Counted from the stretch's first letter, positions 22,388 to 34,334 are shown. The stretch: 64,000 nucleotides of DNA from Daedaleopsis sinensis (GCA_033807695.1 CM066305.1:930001-994000); one strand, 5' to 3'. Notes: a model not told the origin generated them from the letters alone. A program made the numbers and translations.

Positions 22388-25300
22388 ATGCTCGCCCTCT
22401 TCCACTCCGTGGCAACATCTCTCCGAGCTCCACCCGCGACGACTATAAGACGTGCGACCCGTCTCTCTGCTCGCGGCACACGCCTCCTCTCGACTTCCCC
22501 CAGATTTGCCATGCCGGCCTCCCCCACAGCTTGGACGCCGAACCGCTACCCCGCCGCGCGTCGGTCGGACCACGTCGACGTATACAAGAGCGAGAAGCAC
22601 GGCGAGGTCCGCGTCCACGACCCCTACCAATGGCTCGAGCACAACACGGACGAGACCGAGCAGTGGACGACTGCCCAGGAGCGCTTTACGCGCGACTATC
22701 TAGACCAGAACCCCGAGCGGAAGGACCTCGAGGACCAGATACGCAAGAACATGGACTACGCCAAGGTTCGGATGCATTTGCTGTTCCATTTGACGCGTCT
22801 TTGACCTCGAGTGCTGACTGTATACATACACCCCAGTTCTCCGCTCCGTCGCTCAAGGACGACGGCCGTTGGTACTGGTACTACAACAGCGGTCTCCAAG
22901 CGCAGTCAGGTGAGTACTCGTGAGGGTATGAGTCCACGATGGTGGCCCTGGATAGGTCTTCGGCCGCCGGACGGAGGGTATGGCGAATGCGTAGCCCTAT
23001 GCATTCATTTGCCACACCCCCGTCCCGGGCGGGAATGCCCTGGAAAGTCTCGCATGCAACTAGCGCCGCAGACCCAGGGAACCAATCTCGTACCTAGCCG
23101 ATCAGAGTGCGTCTCAAAAAAGACAGGACAACCAGACAGACGTACGTACCATAACCGTCCGGTGGATGTCTAGTCTCGTAATGTCCGAGACGCATTCTCA
23201 CCGTCTGGCAAATATCGTACGTGGGGGTGGTCAAAAACGTCACTCTGCGTCATCCCATCTGCCTTCGTGAGGCTGGCGCACGACTACGAATCGACGCACA
23301 TGATAGCCGTCACATCGAGTCCAACCACCGCCGCCGCTTTATATGCGAGCGCGATCAATGGCTCGAGCGCGACTTATGCGCGCGATCAAAGGCTCATATG
23401 CGCTGCGCGTGAGTAATATAACCGGCCAGGCGTAAGCAGAGCCTGACTGTGTCACTGTGAGGACGCGTTCGTTGCGTATCGCATGTTCACTACGTGCGAG
23501 AATATTGGCTTGAGGCGGAGACGTAGACGATGGGAACGTCAAACGTCATGACGGGGCGCTAGACAGCGCTGTTTGACAACCCTCCATCGTGTATATGAAG
23601 GTCACCAACCGTTATAGGCATGTCTTAGTCTCGGTCATTTTCTCTTCCTGCATTTTTAGAATGAGACAGAGAAATGCCTACAACGTATCTAGCAGCTTTG
23701 CAGTACGTGCGGCGCCGAGCTTCTCACAGCGGGTCCATCCGACTCGGTCGATGGAAATTTTGACTGGGTGCTTAGACTGCGCCCTATATCTCTCAACGAA
23801 AATGTTTCTGTCTCTAGACTAGCAGGGGAAAGGATACTCTTGAACGTGTAATGACTAACCGACCGACCGTTACAGTCCTCTATCGCTCTAAAGATGGCAC
23901 CCTACCGGACTTTTCACAGGTTAAGGGCGCGGGAGGCGAGGTCTTCTTTGACGTGAGTTTCATTGTTTACCACATGACCGCTCATCTGAACGTTCATTGC
24001 AGCCTAACGCGCTCTCTTCCGACGGGACAGCTGCCCTATCAGCGACTGCCTTTGCTCGGTCAGGCAAGCACTTCGCTTACGGTATTTCCCTCTCGGTGAG
24101 TGACATATCCGGAGGTACCTCCGATGTTGCTGAGGTTTTATGTCCTTCTAGGGCAGCGATTTCTTCACGATCTATATCCGCCCCACTTCAGCACCGTTGG
24201 CTGCCGTCGAGGGTACCCAAGTCTCTCATGACGATGAACGGCTTCCCGAAGAGATTCGCTATGTGAAATTCTCCGGGATATCGTGGACGCACGACTCGAA
24301 GGGGTTCTTCTATCAGGTGGGTTCAATGCTTTTGCCGCCACCAGCAGATAGCCATAATCAGGAGCGGCTCGCAGCGATACCCCTCACGAGAGTCCCATGG
24401 CTCTGCGAAAGATGATGTCGCCGGCACGGAAACGCAGAGCGACAAGAACGCGATGCTTTATTATCACAAGCTAGGCTCGCAACAGTGTGAGTGAATTCCA
24501 CCTTATGCTTATGTGTACACACTAATTATTAGCCATAGCTGAGGACGTCTTGGTATTCAAGGACGACTCCAATCCCGAGTGGATGTTCGGTACTCAGGTT
24601 ACTGAACTTGATGGCCGCTATCTGCTCATGTCCATCCGCCGGGACACTTCGCGAGTACGTATGCAAACTACTGGCTATTGTGCCAAATCTCAAGGCCTTG
24701 GTATAGAAAGTGCTCCTTTGGATCGCGGACCTCCAAAAGGACGCGATCGGACAGAACATGCAATGGGATAAACTCATTGACGAGTACGACGCTAACTACG
24801 AGTAGTAGGTATCCTGTCTAGTCGATTGTTATTCCCTTCCGCTAATGCCGCATACAGCATCGCGAACGACGACACGACGTTCTATTTCCTGACGAACAAG
24901 GATGCTCCGCAGTACAAGCTTGTCAGTGTCGACATCGCTGATCCACCCGAGAAGCGTGTCTTCAAGGACCTCATCCCAGAAGACAAGAACGCGCATCTTC
25001 AAGACGTCCTCGCTATCAACGGCGACTATGCTGCGGTGGTCTTCAAGCGAAATGTGAGTGCACCACATTCGGCTCATGGCTTGGGGCTAAGCGCTGTTTT
25101 GTCCATGACAGGTCAAAGACGAGATCTACATCTACCAGCTCTCCACCGGGAAGCAGCTGCGACGAGTCGCTCCTGAATTCGTCGGCGCTGCTTCTGTGAC
25201 CGGTCGACGCTCACAGTCGTGGTTCTTCTCGTCTCTGACGGGCTTCACAAACCCTGGCATCGTGGCCAAGTACGACTTCGGCGTCGAGAAGGAAGACAAG

Positions 25301-26756
25301 CGATGGAGCATCTACCGCACGACGCTCGTTAGCGGTCTCAACCCGGACGACTTTGCGGCGGAGCAGGTGAGTGCCAGGGTCAAGTGACAGGGGGATGACA
25401 CTGATCGTTCAACGCGGTCTAGGTGTGGTATGCCAGCAAGGACGGTACTCGTGTGCCCATGTTCATCGTGCGGCACAAGGATACTCAGCTTGACGGTACC
25501 GCTCCCGCGCTACAGTACGGTTAGTTCTCCCACCCGACGTCTTTCTCTCGGAGTATCAATAGTAACCACCCTGCTTAAATAGGCTACGGCGGCTTCACGA
25601 TCTCCATCAACCCATTCTTCAGCCCGGCCATCTTGACGTGGATGCAGAAGTACGGCGCGATCCTCGCAGTAGCCAACATCCGCGGGGGCGGCGAGTTTGG
25701 GGAGGAGTGGCATCTCGCCGGCACACGCGAGCGCAAGGTGCGTGCCTAACCCCCCGCGCGGCTTCTGTGCCTCGGAGTCTCGCCGCTGACAGGACGGACG
25801 CAGGTCAATTGCTTCGATGACTTCATCGCAGCCTCGTACGTCAACCGACTATAAAGGCGCGGCCACATGCTCACCGCGCGATATTACAGGCAATACCTTG
25901 TCGACAACAAGTACGCAGCGCCAGGCAAAGTTGCCATAAACGGCGGCTCGAACGGGGGTACGTGTCATTCGCTTATATCCTGGAACCAGGCCCTGATCCT
26001 TCGAATTGTTTGTCCACTGCATCGCGCACCTGCAACATGGCGCATGCAGGTCTCCTGGTGGCCGCATGTGTCAATCGCGCCCCGGAAGGCGTGCTGGGCG
26101 CTGCGGTAGCTGATGTCGGTGTGTTAGACCTCCTGAAGGTAATCATCGTCCCATATCTCACTGTGCTCATGATTTCACTGACATACCCGGCGTTTTGCAC
26201 GGTCTAGTTCGCAGACTTCACCATAGGTAAGCGTGTTGTTCCTTTGGCAGACGTGCGATCGGGCTCACCGGGCTCGTCTCAGGCCGCGCCTGGACGTCTG
26301 ATTACGGCGACCCGCACGACCCGCACGACTTTGACTTCATCTACCCCATCTCGCCCGTGCACAACGTCCCGACGGACAAGGTGCTGCCGCCGTTGATGCT
26401 CACTACCGCTGACCGTGCGTGTACCTCCCGTTTCTGGTCCCATCTGAAATATCTGACGAAGGTATCCCATCGGCCAGACGACGACCGCGTCGTGCCGCTG
26501 CACTCGTTCAAGCACGCGGCGACGCTGCAGCACGTCAAGCCGGGCAACCCGCACCCGCTCCTGATCCGCATCGACAAGAAGGCGGGTCACGGCGCCGGCA
26601 AGTCCACCGAGAAGCGGTACGTCGCCCAGACTGCGTCCTCTCGCGCACGACTACCCTCTGACACGGCCGCTGACGTCGCTCTGCAGCATCCAAGAGTACG
26701 CAGACAAGTACGGGTTCATCGCGCAGGCGCTGGGACTCAAGCCCCGAGATGGTTGA
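22388..26756 (+). CDS. Prolyl oligopeptidase (S9A serine peptidase)
   Basis: It cleaves peptides after proline. The N-terminal part includes [25 protein letters not shown] split over the usual POP opening ([15 protein letters not shown]), followed by the beta-propeller. The catalytic domain shows [26 protein letters not shown], the nucleophile Ser in NGGSNGG (near 25945), Asp in [12 protein letters not shown] (near 26480) and His in KAGHGAGKS (near 26588). It ends [12 protein letters not shown] at 26756. About a dozen introns are present, nearly all short. The exception, 22910-23875, is 966 bases. An ATG at 22388 adds a basic, Ser/Arg-rich leader resembling a mitochondrial presequence; the ATG at 22511 ([10 protein letters not shown]) would give the usual cytosolic form. 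No substrate-precursor gene is visible nearby, so a housekeeping enzyme is the simplest reading. Confidence 0.9.
22910..23875 (+). other. Abnormally long intron (966 bp) in prolyl oligopeptidase gene
   Basis: The donor GTGAGT at 22910 and acceptor TTACAG ending 23875 join QAQS to VLYRSKDG in frame, as the family requires. Other introns in this window are mostly 49-90 bases. No ORF inside shows coding similarity. An imperfect tandem repeat sits in the middle. I could not find clear inverted termini or a target-site duplication, so an inserted element is only inferred. Confidence 0.75.
23341..23408 (+). repeat. Imperfect tandem repeat inside the long intron
   Basis: Two GC-rich units share the core GCGCGATCAAnGGCTC and the flanking word TATGCG. 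They lie about 33 bases apart within the long intron of the peptidase gene. Confidence 0.6.
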
Positions 26757-27529
26757 GCGGCCAGCACGGCGGTCTTTTTCCTCTCACTCTCAGGGTGCTG
26801 ATGGTAGATCGCCTTGCCCGCCTGGGCTGCTGTAGTAATCGCGTCGCGCGCGCTGTCGTTGAGCTTGCTGTGAATACGCTGTCGCTGTTGAATGGTCACC
26901 TCGTTGGACTCTCGTACTTGGACGTTGCAGGATCAGTCCTGTCTGTCTCAGCGATCGTACCTGGCTGCGTCTGCGGTACAGCGGGTCCGCTACGACCCTT
27001 CCTGAACTGTTGCTGGCTCTCCCTGCCGTTCACAGCTTGAATGGTTTTCATAGGTGCAGCGAAGCACCTCGCCGTTGGAGCTATTCGTGACTGTGTGTGC
27101 ACGGGTGAGTGTATATCGAGTTTGTGCATGGTGATAGATAGCCATTGAACCGCCTTCTTGTTTAGAACAGGTGAACTCACGACGAGTGGTGTACCGGTGA
27201 ACGTTAACCTTGAGTCGAACTTCCCAGCAGAGAACCGCTCCGCGCACACGAGAATCCCAGGCACATTGCCATAAGTACTCACTGTCAGCCTCTCCAGTGT
27301 GGCAGTATTGTGCCTAGAGGAGCGACTTGCCGCCGCGGGCGCAGCACTAGCAAGGCCCGCATGACCCCCGGCAAAGCACCCATCCACAAAGTTTGGCGGC
27401 CGAGCATGTTCGCGAAGCTCACCCTGGGACCACACAGACATCGTTACAGTATAAGAGCAGGACCGCGGAGCGTCCCCTCCGTAAGGAAGCACACGCTCTA
27501 GGTTGTTGTAGCGTATCGTGCCAGCCTCC
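26757..27529. other. Intergenic region between peptidase and FAD monooxygenase
   Basis: The 773 bases carry long open frames on both strands (218 aa minus, 227 aa plus partly over the peptidase), but they overlap each other and resemble nothing known. I treat the stretch as the peptidase 3' region and the monooxygenase promoter. Confidence 0.45.
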
Positions 27530-29483
27530 ATGGACACCCCAACCGGTAGCAAGCTGAGTGTCGCGATCGTGTCAGTCGCCGTGGACCATTCCCCTTATCC
27601 TTGACCCGCTCACCGGCTCGATGACTCCTGTAGGGGCGCGGGGATCAGCGGTCTAGTGTTCGCACTCGCGCTGCAGCGGTATGCGCCCGACGTCGCCTTC
27701 GACATCTACGAGGGCGCGTCGCAGCTGTCCGAGGTCGGCGCGGGCATCGGGATCCAGCGGCGCACGTGGGCGATCGTCCAGGCGCTCGGGCTCGAGGACG
27801 CGATGGTCAAGATATCCGGAGACGGAGCGGAATCTAGTACGTGCTCATCACTAACACCGGTGCCGCCTCCTTCTTGTTGGACCTGGTGGGCCACTGACGC
27901 GACCGCTGCAACCTTTGCTCACCGCAGCCATCGCCATTGTGCACCGCAAGTCCGACCAGGCCGAGGGCGTGGACATCAGCAAGACGCCGTTGGTCGGTGA
28001 GTCCCAGTGCTAGTAGCTATTCCTGACCGCGTCTTGCAGCGTTGAATCGCTGAACGGCGTGTGCCTCCCCGCCCACCGGCTATGTAGAAAAGACGTTCTC
28101 TTTTCACAGGGCAGAGCTCCAGAAGGTCTTCCTTGCGCATCTCAACCGACCCGACGCCATCCGCCTCGGCAGGCGGCTCATCTCGTACTCACAGCCTGCT
28201 GGACCAGGGCGCATCGAGCTGCACTTCCACGACGGCACGACTGCGTCGTGCGACGTGCTCGTCGGCTGTGACGGCATCCGCTCGAGCGTGCGCGCGGCGA
28301 TGTACAGCGAGCTCGCGGACGCGGCCGGGGCCGCGGGGGATGCGCGCACGGCCGAGGTGTTGCGCTCGTACATGCCGCCGCGGTTCTCGGGCGCGGTGGT
28401 GTACAGGTGCTTGGTGCGGAAGGACGAGCTTCCGAATGAGGCGTTGGCCCACCCCGCGTTCAATAGCCACGCCATGATTATCGTGAGGTGTTGGGTGCGT
28501 TGCGTTGTCGTCCGGACAGCTTACTAAGGTTCTTTTGTGCGGACAGTACTGTGGAAAGAACCGGGTGAGCACTCCCTCACCGGCACCTCTCGTACTCAGT
28601 GAGCTGACTGATGCTTCACACTGTAAACAGCACGTCGTCACGTACCCGATATCTAGCGGACGCGTGTTAAATGTTGGCCTTGGAGTCGTATTCCCCGGAA
28701 CAGAGGGAAAGCCGTATGACGGTCCCTGGACGTCGTCAGTCAGCCGAGAAGAAATTACCAAACATTTTGGTGATTGGGAGCCCGATGTGCAAGAGATTAT
28801 GAAAGTACGTATGATCATGTCGAACTGGCACAGTTCACAAGTTGATGACGAGGATACTTACGACACCTGCTCGCCAGTACGTGAATGGAGGAATACAGTG
28901 GGCGATCCATGTCATCGACCGTGTGCCTACATATGTGCACGACCGTGTGCTGTTCATGGGCGATGCAGTCAGTGCGACGCGGAAAAACAGGAGGTAGTCG
29001 TCTAACCGAACTATTTACCACAGGCGCACGCGATGTGTCCCCATTTGGGCGCAGGTGCCGGACAGTGTTTCGAGGTGCGCACCTTAGTGTTAACCCGTAA
29101 TGGCGAGACCGATAGTAACCCAAGCATTCATCGACATCTAGGACGGATGGCTACTCGCCCAATTTCTAGGCCACCCACGTGTGGCTGGTGACAACGTCAG
29201 CGAAGCTCTGCGAGTCTGGGACGAGATCCGCCGCCCGTTCTCGCAAAACATCGTCGCGCTCTCGACACGCAGCGAGCAGCTGCACCACCTGAGCACCCCG
29301 GAGCTCTCTCACCTCACGGAAGAGCAGAGCGCGTCTGGGCTCGGCCTGAGCGAAAAGGAGCTGGACGAGATAGGGAAAGACATGGAGCGCATCCGGGAGT
29401 GGCGGGATTACTCCAACATCTTGGAGGAGAATGCCGCGGCGTTGCGGCGACTTGATGAAGCTCTTTCCAGGTCTGCAGTGTAG
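27530..29483 (+). CDS. FAD-dependent monooxygenase, salicylate-hydroxylase-like
   Basis: The product is a single-component flavin hydroxylase of the UbiH/salicylate hydroxylase type, which uses NAD(P)H and O2 on aromatic or related substrates. The first 41-base exon ends inside VAIVGAGISGL; the donor GTCAGT at 27571 restores the GxGxxG dinucleotide motif, and the acidic residue of the Rossmann fold follows in DIYEG. Later landmarks are the DVLVGCDGIRSSVR segment (DG motif, near 28260) and GDAAHAMCPHLGAGAGQCFED across a splice near 28980-29070 (GD motif). The C-terminal helix region ends RRLDEALSRSAV. About seven introns, all short. Such genes are common in wood- and litter-decay fungi. The substrate is unknown and no pathway cluster is evident beside it. 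Confidence 0.88.
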
Positions 29484-30621
29484 GCGGCGTATTCTCTAGA
29501 TGAAAGGAGTGTATGGAACATACGGATTGCGATGCCTTTGGTCATAGTGGTTTCGGTAGGAACGTTAACGCGATTAAGCACGAGCGAGCACATCGAGATA
29601 CAGCGTGACTGACCAGAGAGCATGCGAACGAGGCAGGTCTCGCCAGGTCGCGCCTCTATTCCTGAACTCGAACGAGTTTAGGTCTGTTTTGAGTAATGTC
29701 GGGGGTCCCTCACGTGACATTGGCACCCCGACCCCTGACACCCCTGACACCCTCCCCTTCGGGTTGCGTAGGGTTAACTTGAGAAACTCCTGACATACGA
29801 ACTATGCAGTAGGTTGTACCGCAGCCTGACAGTGCCTGGTAGTATTTGAATCAGCGGTGGAATGGCGCCGCACCGAGCGGCTGGCGAAAGCCTGCCCGAG
29901 GCCCGGCGCCTACAAGGCTCTGAGTTGAAGTTCGAGTTCAGGTTTGCCCGGAGGGCGGTGTTTATGCACCAAAGGTAGAACAACAGCCTGAGATCAAGCG
30001 AGGGAGACGGACTGATCATTTACTTACTGGTCAAGCTACACGGAGCATCTGGAATGAAACGACCCATCGCTTAAGACATCATGATCGACCGCGCATAAAA
30101 GACCAACGCATTGCTCTAAGCTATTGAGTATCGGAACGTACCGACTCGTAGGTAGAGAGCGTCGGATCGACTACAGCAGCCTTCTTCTCTTGCAGCTGCT
30201 ACCGACTGATGTGATTTTCGATGTTGTCGTCGATGACAAGCTTTTCCTGGACTGACGATGGATAGGTGAGGAGTAGAGGAGGCTGCACAAGCCTCGCCGG
30301 ATGCCAATGAATAAACTCGTACGTATACTAGCCGCAACACCTCACCCGGCGCGACACAACAACAACGTTAACAGCTACACGACACACAGTCAATGCACAA
30401 CAGAGCGGATTACACAGCGATGCGAACAGTCACACGCCCACGCAGCTCGTACAACCATCCGTCCGGGTCCGGGTCTAAATAAAATACCATGCCGATCTCC
30501 ACGCAGTCATCCGAACCCCCCGCGTCTCCTGACTCTCCGAGTCCTCTCCCCCGGAGCGAGCGCGGCCCACGCCGCACGGGACGTCCACACCCCGGTCCAC
30601 GGAGCTGAAGCCTAATAGTGA
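29484..30621. other. Convergent intergenic region with C-rich repeat
   Basis: The 1,138 bases lie between two convergent genes. They contain a CACGTGAC word at 29711 and a short repeat of ACCCCTGAC (29731 and 29740). Small ORFs on both strands are unsupported. Confidence 0.5.
29731..29757 (+). repeat. Short C-rich tandem repeat
   Basis: The nonamer ACCCCTGAC occurs twice in direct succession and then decays into ACCCTCCCC. It is too short to classify. Confidence 0.5.
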
Positions 30622-32733
30622 CTATCGCAGGACCGCATTCACGGACGCGTTTCTCCGGTGGCTCGCGGTCGACACATGCGAGTCCATGCTCGTCTTGTGG
30701 GACGACAGCAGGTTGAACGGCAGGCGGCGCGAGTGTGTCGGCGCGGGCGCGGGCGCGGTCGCGGTCGTCGGCGTCGCCGAGCGCTCGGGCTCCTCCGCCA
30801 CTGACATCGGCGGGGGCGGGAAGCGCGCGTACTCACTCGGGGGCCCCATGTAGTTCTTCTCGGGCAGCAGCGGCTGCGAGTTCCCTGCGCGCGACATGCT
30901 CGGCCGGGGCGCGGTGGAGTTCTGGGTCGGGGTGGGGAGCGCGGACGTTTCGCCCGGGGGTGATGAGAATGGGTTCGGTGTGGGCTTGAGCATCGCTGGA
31001 CTCGTGCCAGACCGACTGCGCGGCTCTTGCGAGGAGTTGACGGGGATGGTGAGCGGTTGCGGGTTCGTGCGGAGTTGTGCGGCGGATGCGGACGGTCGTA
31101 ATCGCCGTCGGGGTGCGACAGAGCCCGAGACCAAAGACGGTAGCTTGGAGATGTCGTCCGTGTCTTTGGGAGGTGGTGCAGGGGGTGGGGGAGATCCAGA
31201 CTCGTTTTGTGACGGGCTGTCTGTTGACGCCGTGGTAGCGCTACCACTACGTTGTCGGAGCTTGTACTTCTCCATTGCGTCCGCGTCCCGTTCTCGCATA
31301 CGAGTAGCAATCGGGGACAGAGCAGAAGCGGGATTCGCGTTCGAGTTCGGCAGAAGGGTGGCTGAATTTGGCTGAGAGACTGGTGATGCAGCGAAACCGA
31401 AGGTGCTGCTCGTTGAGCTTGCCGAGGGTTGGGCGGGGGAATGCGAGCCTGACGGTAATGGCGCGGGACGCCGTGACGGTGAAGACCAAAACCTGGACGT
31501 GGACTGTGATGGTGGTAGTGCGGAGGTGTCGAATACATCCCCGCTGTTCGACGTGGTAGTCGTATGGCTCGTTCCAGAACCACTGCGCATCCGACCGCCA
31601 TTGTTTTGGTCGTACGAGGGATCCCTGGGTGATGGGGGGTATATTTGCATATGCGCTGCACCACCCCATTCATTGCCCCGAGCGGCTGCCTGCTGAAACA
31701 CATTCCGCCGCGCTTTCTTGTTGTTCTCATACTGTATTCGAGCGGTCTCTTGGAGAGTCTCGCGGGTCATGTTTCTAGATTATAATTGTAATCAGGGACA
31801 AGCAGACGAGGGAACGAGTGGGCGACTAACGAGTATGCATAATCCGAGGGCGTGAAGCCCTGATTATTTCGCGCCGAATACTGGCATCCACGTTCAATCA
31901 ACAGCTGGACGACCTGGAAAGTACACGTCAGCATGGAATCCCCTTAAGGGATGGTGGTAGGAGCGTACGGGAACGTTGCCCCAAGCGCTTGCACTAACGC
32001 AGAATGAGTTTCTTGAAATTAAGAATTGAATAGGCATCAAGCTCACTAATGCAGCGGAATGTTGCCCTCGTTATCAGCGAGGTCAAAGTCGGCACCAAGA
32101 TCGCAAAACATCTGCCATGACTTGAGGATGGATGACAAGGACTGGGAATGTGCGCCACATGCTTACCCGAACGAGCTCCTCGTTTCCCTTCAGCGCGGCG
32201 ACGTGGAGAGCAGTCTTCCCGTCCGTGTTGGCCCAGTCCAGAATGTCGGGGTAGCGGTCGATGTACATGCGGGCCATACGGAGGGTAGCACCAAAGAAGT
32301 CTTGTTCAGACATGCCGTCGGAATGTGGAGAGGAAGGTGGCGGACGAGCCCCGGCGAGCAGAATCAGTATTGTGTTATTCTCGGAGTCCTTCGCGTCGCG
32401 GAATCACAGAAAACAGAACGTGAGGGGGCCGCCACAGTTCGCATGGGGGAGGGTGCGCACCTTGCTATACTCCTGGTCATCGTGCCCACTGCTGAGGAGG
32501 AACTCGAACGTCTCCTCATGGCCAAGTACGGCGGCCCAAGCAAGAGAGGTGTATCGCTTGTTGTAGGGATCGGGGTTGCGCATGTCCGTCCGCTTGATTA
32601 GTCGTTTGACGAGAAAGAGGTTATTCTCTGCGGGGCAGACGACCGTGGTTCAGCTGGGGGTTTGCGGAGCGGTGCGTGAACGCATACCTTTCACTGCCCT
32701 GCGGAGGCGGGCTGATGCATCCTTCTCGGCCAT
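30622..32733 (-). CDS. Ankyrin-repeat protein, Avo2-like (candidate TORC2 subunit)
   Basis: The N-terminus, MAEKDASARLRRAVKG followed by NNLFLVKRLIKRTDMRNPDP, has the same order as yeast Avo2: a short basic helix, then ankyrin repeats. Repeats include YTSLAWAAVLGHEETFEFLL, GKTALHVAALKGNEELVRMF and NIPLHYASA, ending VVQLLIERGCQYSARN. A 382-residue C-terminal exon (30622-31770) is Ser/Pro-rich and disordered, with a LQETARIQYENNKKARRNVF helix near its start. The start at 32733 and the stop at 30622 are clear; about five introns lie between. Avo2 is a non-essential TORC2 component in budding yeast, while the long Ser/Pro tail is not part of that protein. A different ankyrin family cannot be ruled out. 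It diverges from the STEEP1-like gene. Confidence 0.72.
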
Positions 32734-33073
32734 GGAGGGGGCGGAGGGGCGGGATGGGAGGACGGGGGAGGTCGGCTGAGGTGTCGGACGCAGAGCAAGT
32801 ATACTTAAACTCACGACGTAGTGGACGGTGCACAGCCTAAGCGGGCAATAATAAGGAGAAACGATCACGTGGGGCGCCCTGGTACGTGGTACGTAATGTG
32901 AGGATGCTGATATGTGCCGCGTCGGCAGTCCCCCATCTTTTTCGAGCACTGCTTGCGCCCAACACCGTTCCTCTCGGACGCGCCTGCCTCTCGAACTCTC
33001 ACCGTCATCATCGCACCCATCTGCATCGCCGTCGTCTGCGCAGCCTCGCTCGACCCAGCTCGACTCGCCCCCC
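32734..33073. promoter_or_regulatory. Divergent promoter region, Avo2-like / STEEP1-like
   Basis: The 340-base shared upstream region contains one palindromic E-box in the context TCACGTGGGG (core 32866-32871), which resembles a Pho4/USF-type bHLH site. No other signal is obvious. Confidence 0.45.
32866..32871. promoter_or_regulatory. CACGTG E-box in divergent promoter
   Basis: A palindromic CACGTG flanked by T and GGG lies 133 bases upstream of the ankyrin gene start and 203 bases upstream of the STEEP1-like start. bHLH binding is inferred from the consensus only. Confidence 0.35.
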
Positions 33074-33794
33074 ATGCCCAAGGTCGTCTCCCGCTCCGCC
33101 GTCTCGTCTTCGACCGATGGTCAGCGACCCTCGCTCATCTCCCCACATCTTCCTGTTGATCCCATTGTCTCTTTCCGACTCCAGCGCGACCCACCGCATC
33201 ATCGACAGCGGCCCTACGCGTCTACTGTGTGATACATCCTCCCTCTTCCCTGGCCTAAAGTGCTAATCGTAATCTGCCGTGCAGATTGCATCTGCGGCGA
33301 GTTCATTGTGCGTCATCTCCTTCACCTACGCGTCGCGACGAACGGTCAAACGCAGCCAACCCGCTCATGCTCACTATGGAATCCCCAGCTCGTCATTGAC
33401 AAGAGCCTGACCGCTCTCCCACGGAGACAGACAGACGACGCCATTGTCATTCGCTGCCAGGACACCCAGGATGCCAAGGCGCGGGTCTTCAAACTAAACG
33501 CCACGCCAAAGGAAGCTGTCTTAATTGAGCGGTGAGTACTCTCTTCCATCCATGCTACGAGAAGCCCGTTCAATGTGCTACATCTCCGGCATCAGACAAG
33601 GTGGGCATGAGAAGCAGTACCGGTTTCACTGTCCTCGCTGTGCACTTCCTGTTGCATATCAGTGCACACCGCCCCCGGCCAAGTCTGGGCCATTCCTCTA
33701 CATTCTCAAAGGTGCACTCAGTCAGATACAGGGTCAAGTACCACCAGACGCGTTCGAGGACGAGCAATCCATCGCTAGCAATAATGTTGCATGA
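33074..33794 (+). CDS. STEEP1/CXorf56 (UPF0428) family protein
   Basis: The product has 150 aa from five exons: 33074-33119, 33185-33226, 33285-33307, 33389-33531 and 33596-33794. They add up to exactly 453 bases. The N-terminal MPKVVSRS is diagnostic of the family. The Cys pairs YYCICGEF and FHCPRCALPVAYQC form the likely zinc site, and FLYILKGAL fits the conserved end. The third exon is only 23 bases and carries the first Cys pair. The human protein promotes exit of STING from the endoplasmic reticulum, and fungi lack that immune pathway, so the ancestral role, possibly linked to the ER or to splicing complexes, is open. An acidic tail ends the protein. Confidence 0.9.
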
Positions 33795-34031
33795 GCGGTC
33801 CGTACGGCTCAGCCAACCATCTTCATGCGTTGCGCAATACAGTAATGTCGATCTGTCTTGTCGTACGTGTTCGAATGTAACAACCAGTCGTCGTTGCCAA
33901 TGATCTATATAATACATGCATACCTACGAATCACGACAACTTCTAAATAAGCTCTGGGTTGAGATCTGCACATTAAAGTCCGTCAGCCGTCTACTCAGAC
34001 AAGACACGAACAAATTGGCAAATGAGAAGGG

Positions 34032-34048
34032 TCAGATACCGTTGTAGA
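34032..34048 (+). repeat. 17-bp direct repeat, copy 1
   Basis: The word TCAGATACCGTTGTAGA occurs here and again at 34318-34334, 286 bases downstream. The flanking bases differ. Confidence 0.7.
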
Positions 34049-34317
34049 AAAGGTTTACTCAAGACGCGGACGCCGTAGCATCGCGTTCATACAGTGTGAA
34101 TAAGATTGTCATCAAGCCCGAGCGTAATGGGGGATCGAGGAGGGGGAAAAGAAGTCCTGTAACGTTGATGAGTACGTACCTTTCGCTCCCCGTATCCATG
34201 CAGACCATCACCCTGCTCGATGTCCTCCAATGCCGTCCCGAGTACAACGTCAGACCCTTGAGAACAAGAAAAGATCAGCATGCGGTCGAAAGACACGAAG
34301 TCTGGGACAATGCGGTC

Positions 34318-34334
34318 TCAGATACCGTTGTAGA
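34318..34334 (+). repeat. 17-bp direct repeat, copy 2
   Basis: This is the second identical copy of the word at 34032-34048. The pair could bracket an old insertion or mark a small duplication. Confidence 0.7.

Noticed and set aside
22388..26756. Specialised peptide-macrocyclising relative of prolyl oligopeptidase
   Set aside because: All features are those of the general peptidase, and there is no precursor-peptide gene in the neighbourhood.
26896..27552. 218-aa minus-strand ORF between peptidase and monooxygenase
   Set aside because: It crosses the start of the monooxygenase gene and has no similarity or conserved pattern.
29724..29775. Telomere-like or CRISPR-like C-rich repeat
   Set aside because: Units are only nine bases, occur twice, and do not match TTAGGG/CCCTAA; a lone GTAGGGTT nearby is insufficient.
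30639..31730. 363-aa minus-strand ORF
   Set aside because: It is an overlapping frame of the Ser/Pro-rich exon of the Avo2-like gene; the alternative frame is Arg/Pro noise.
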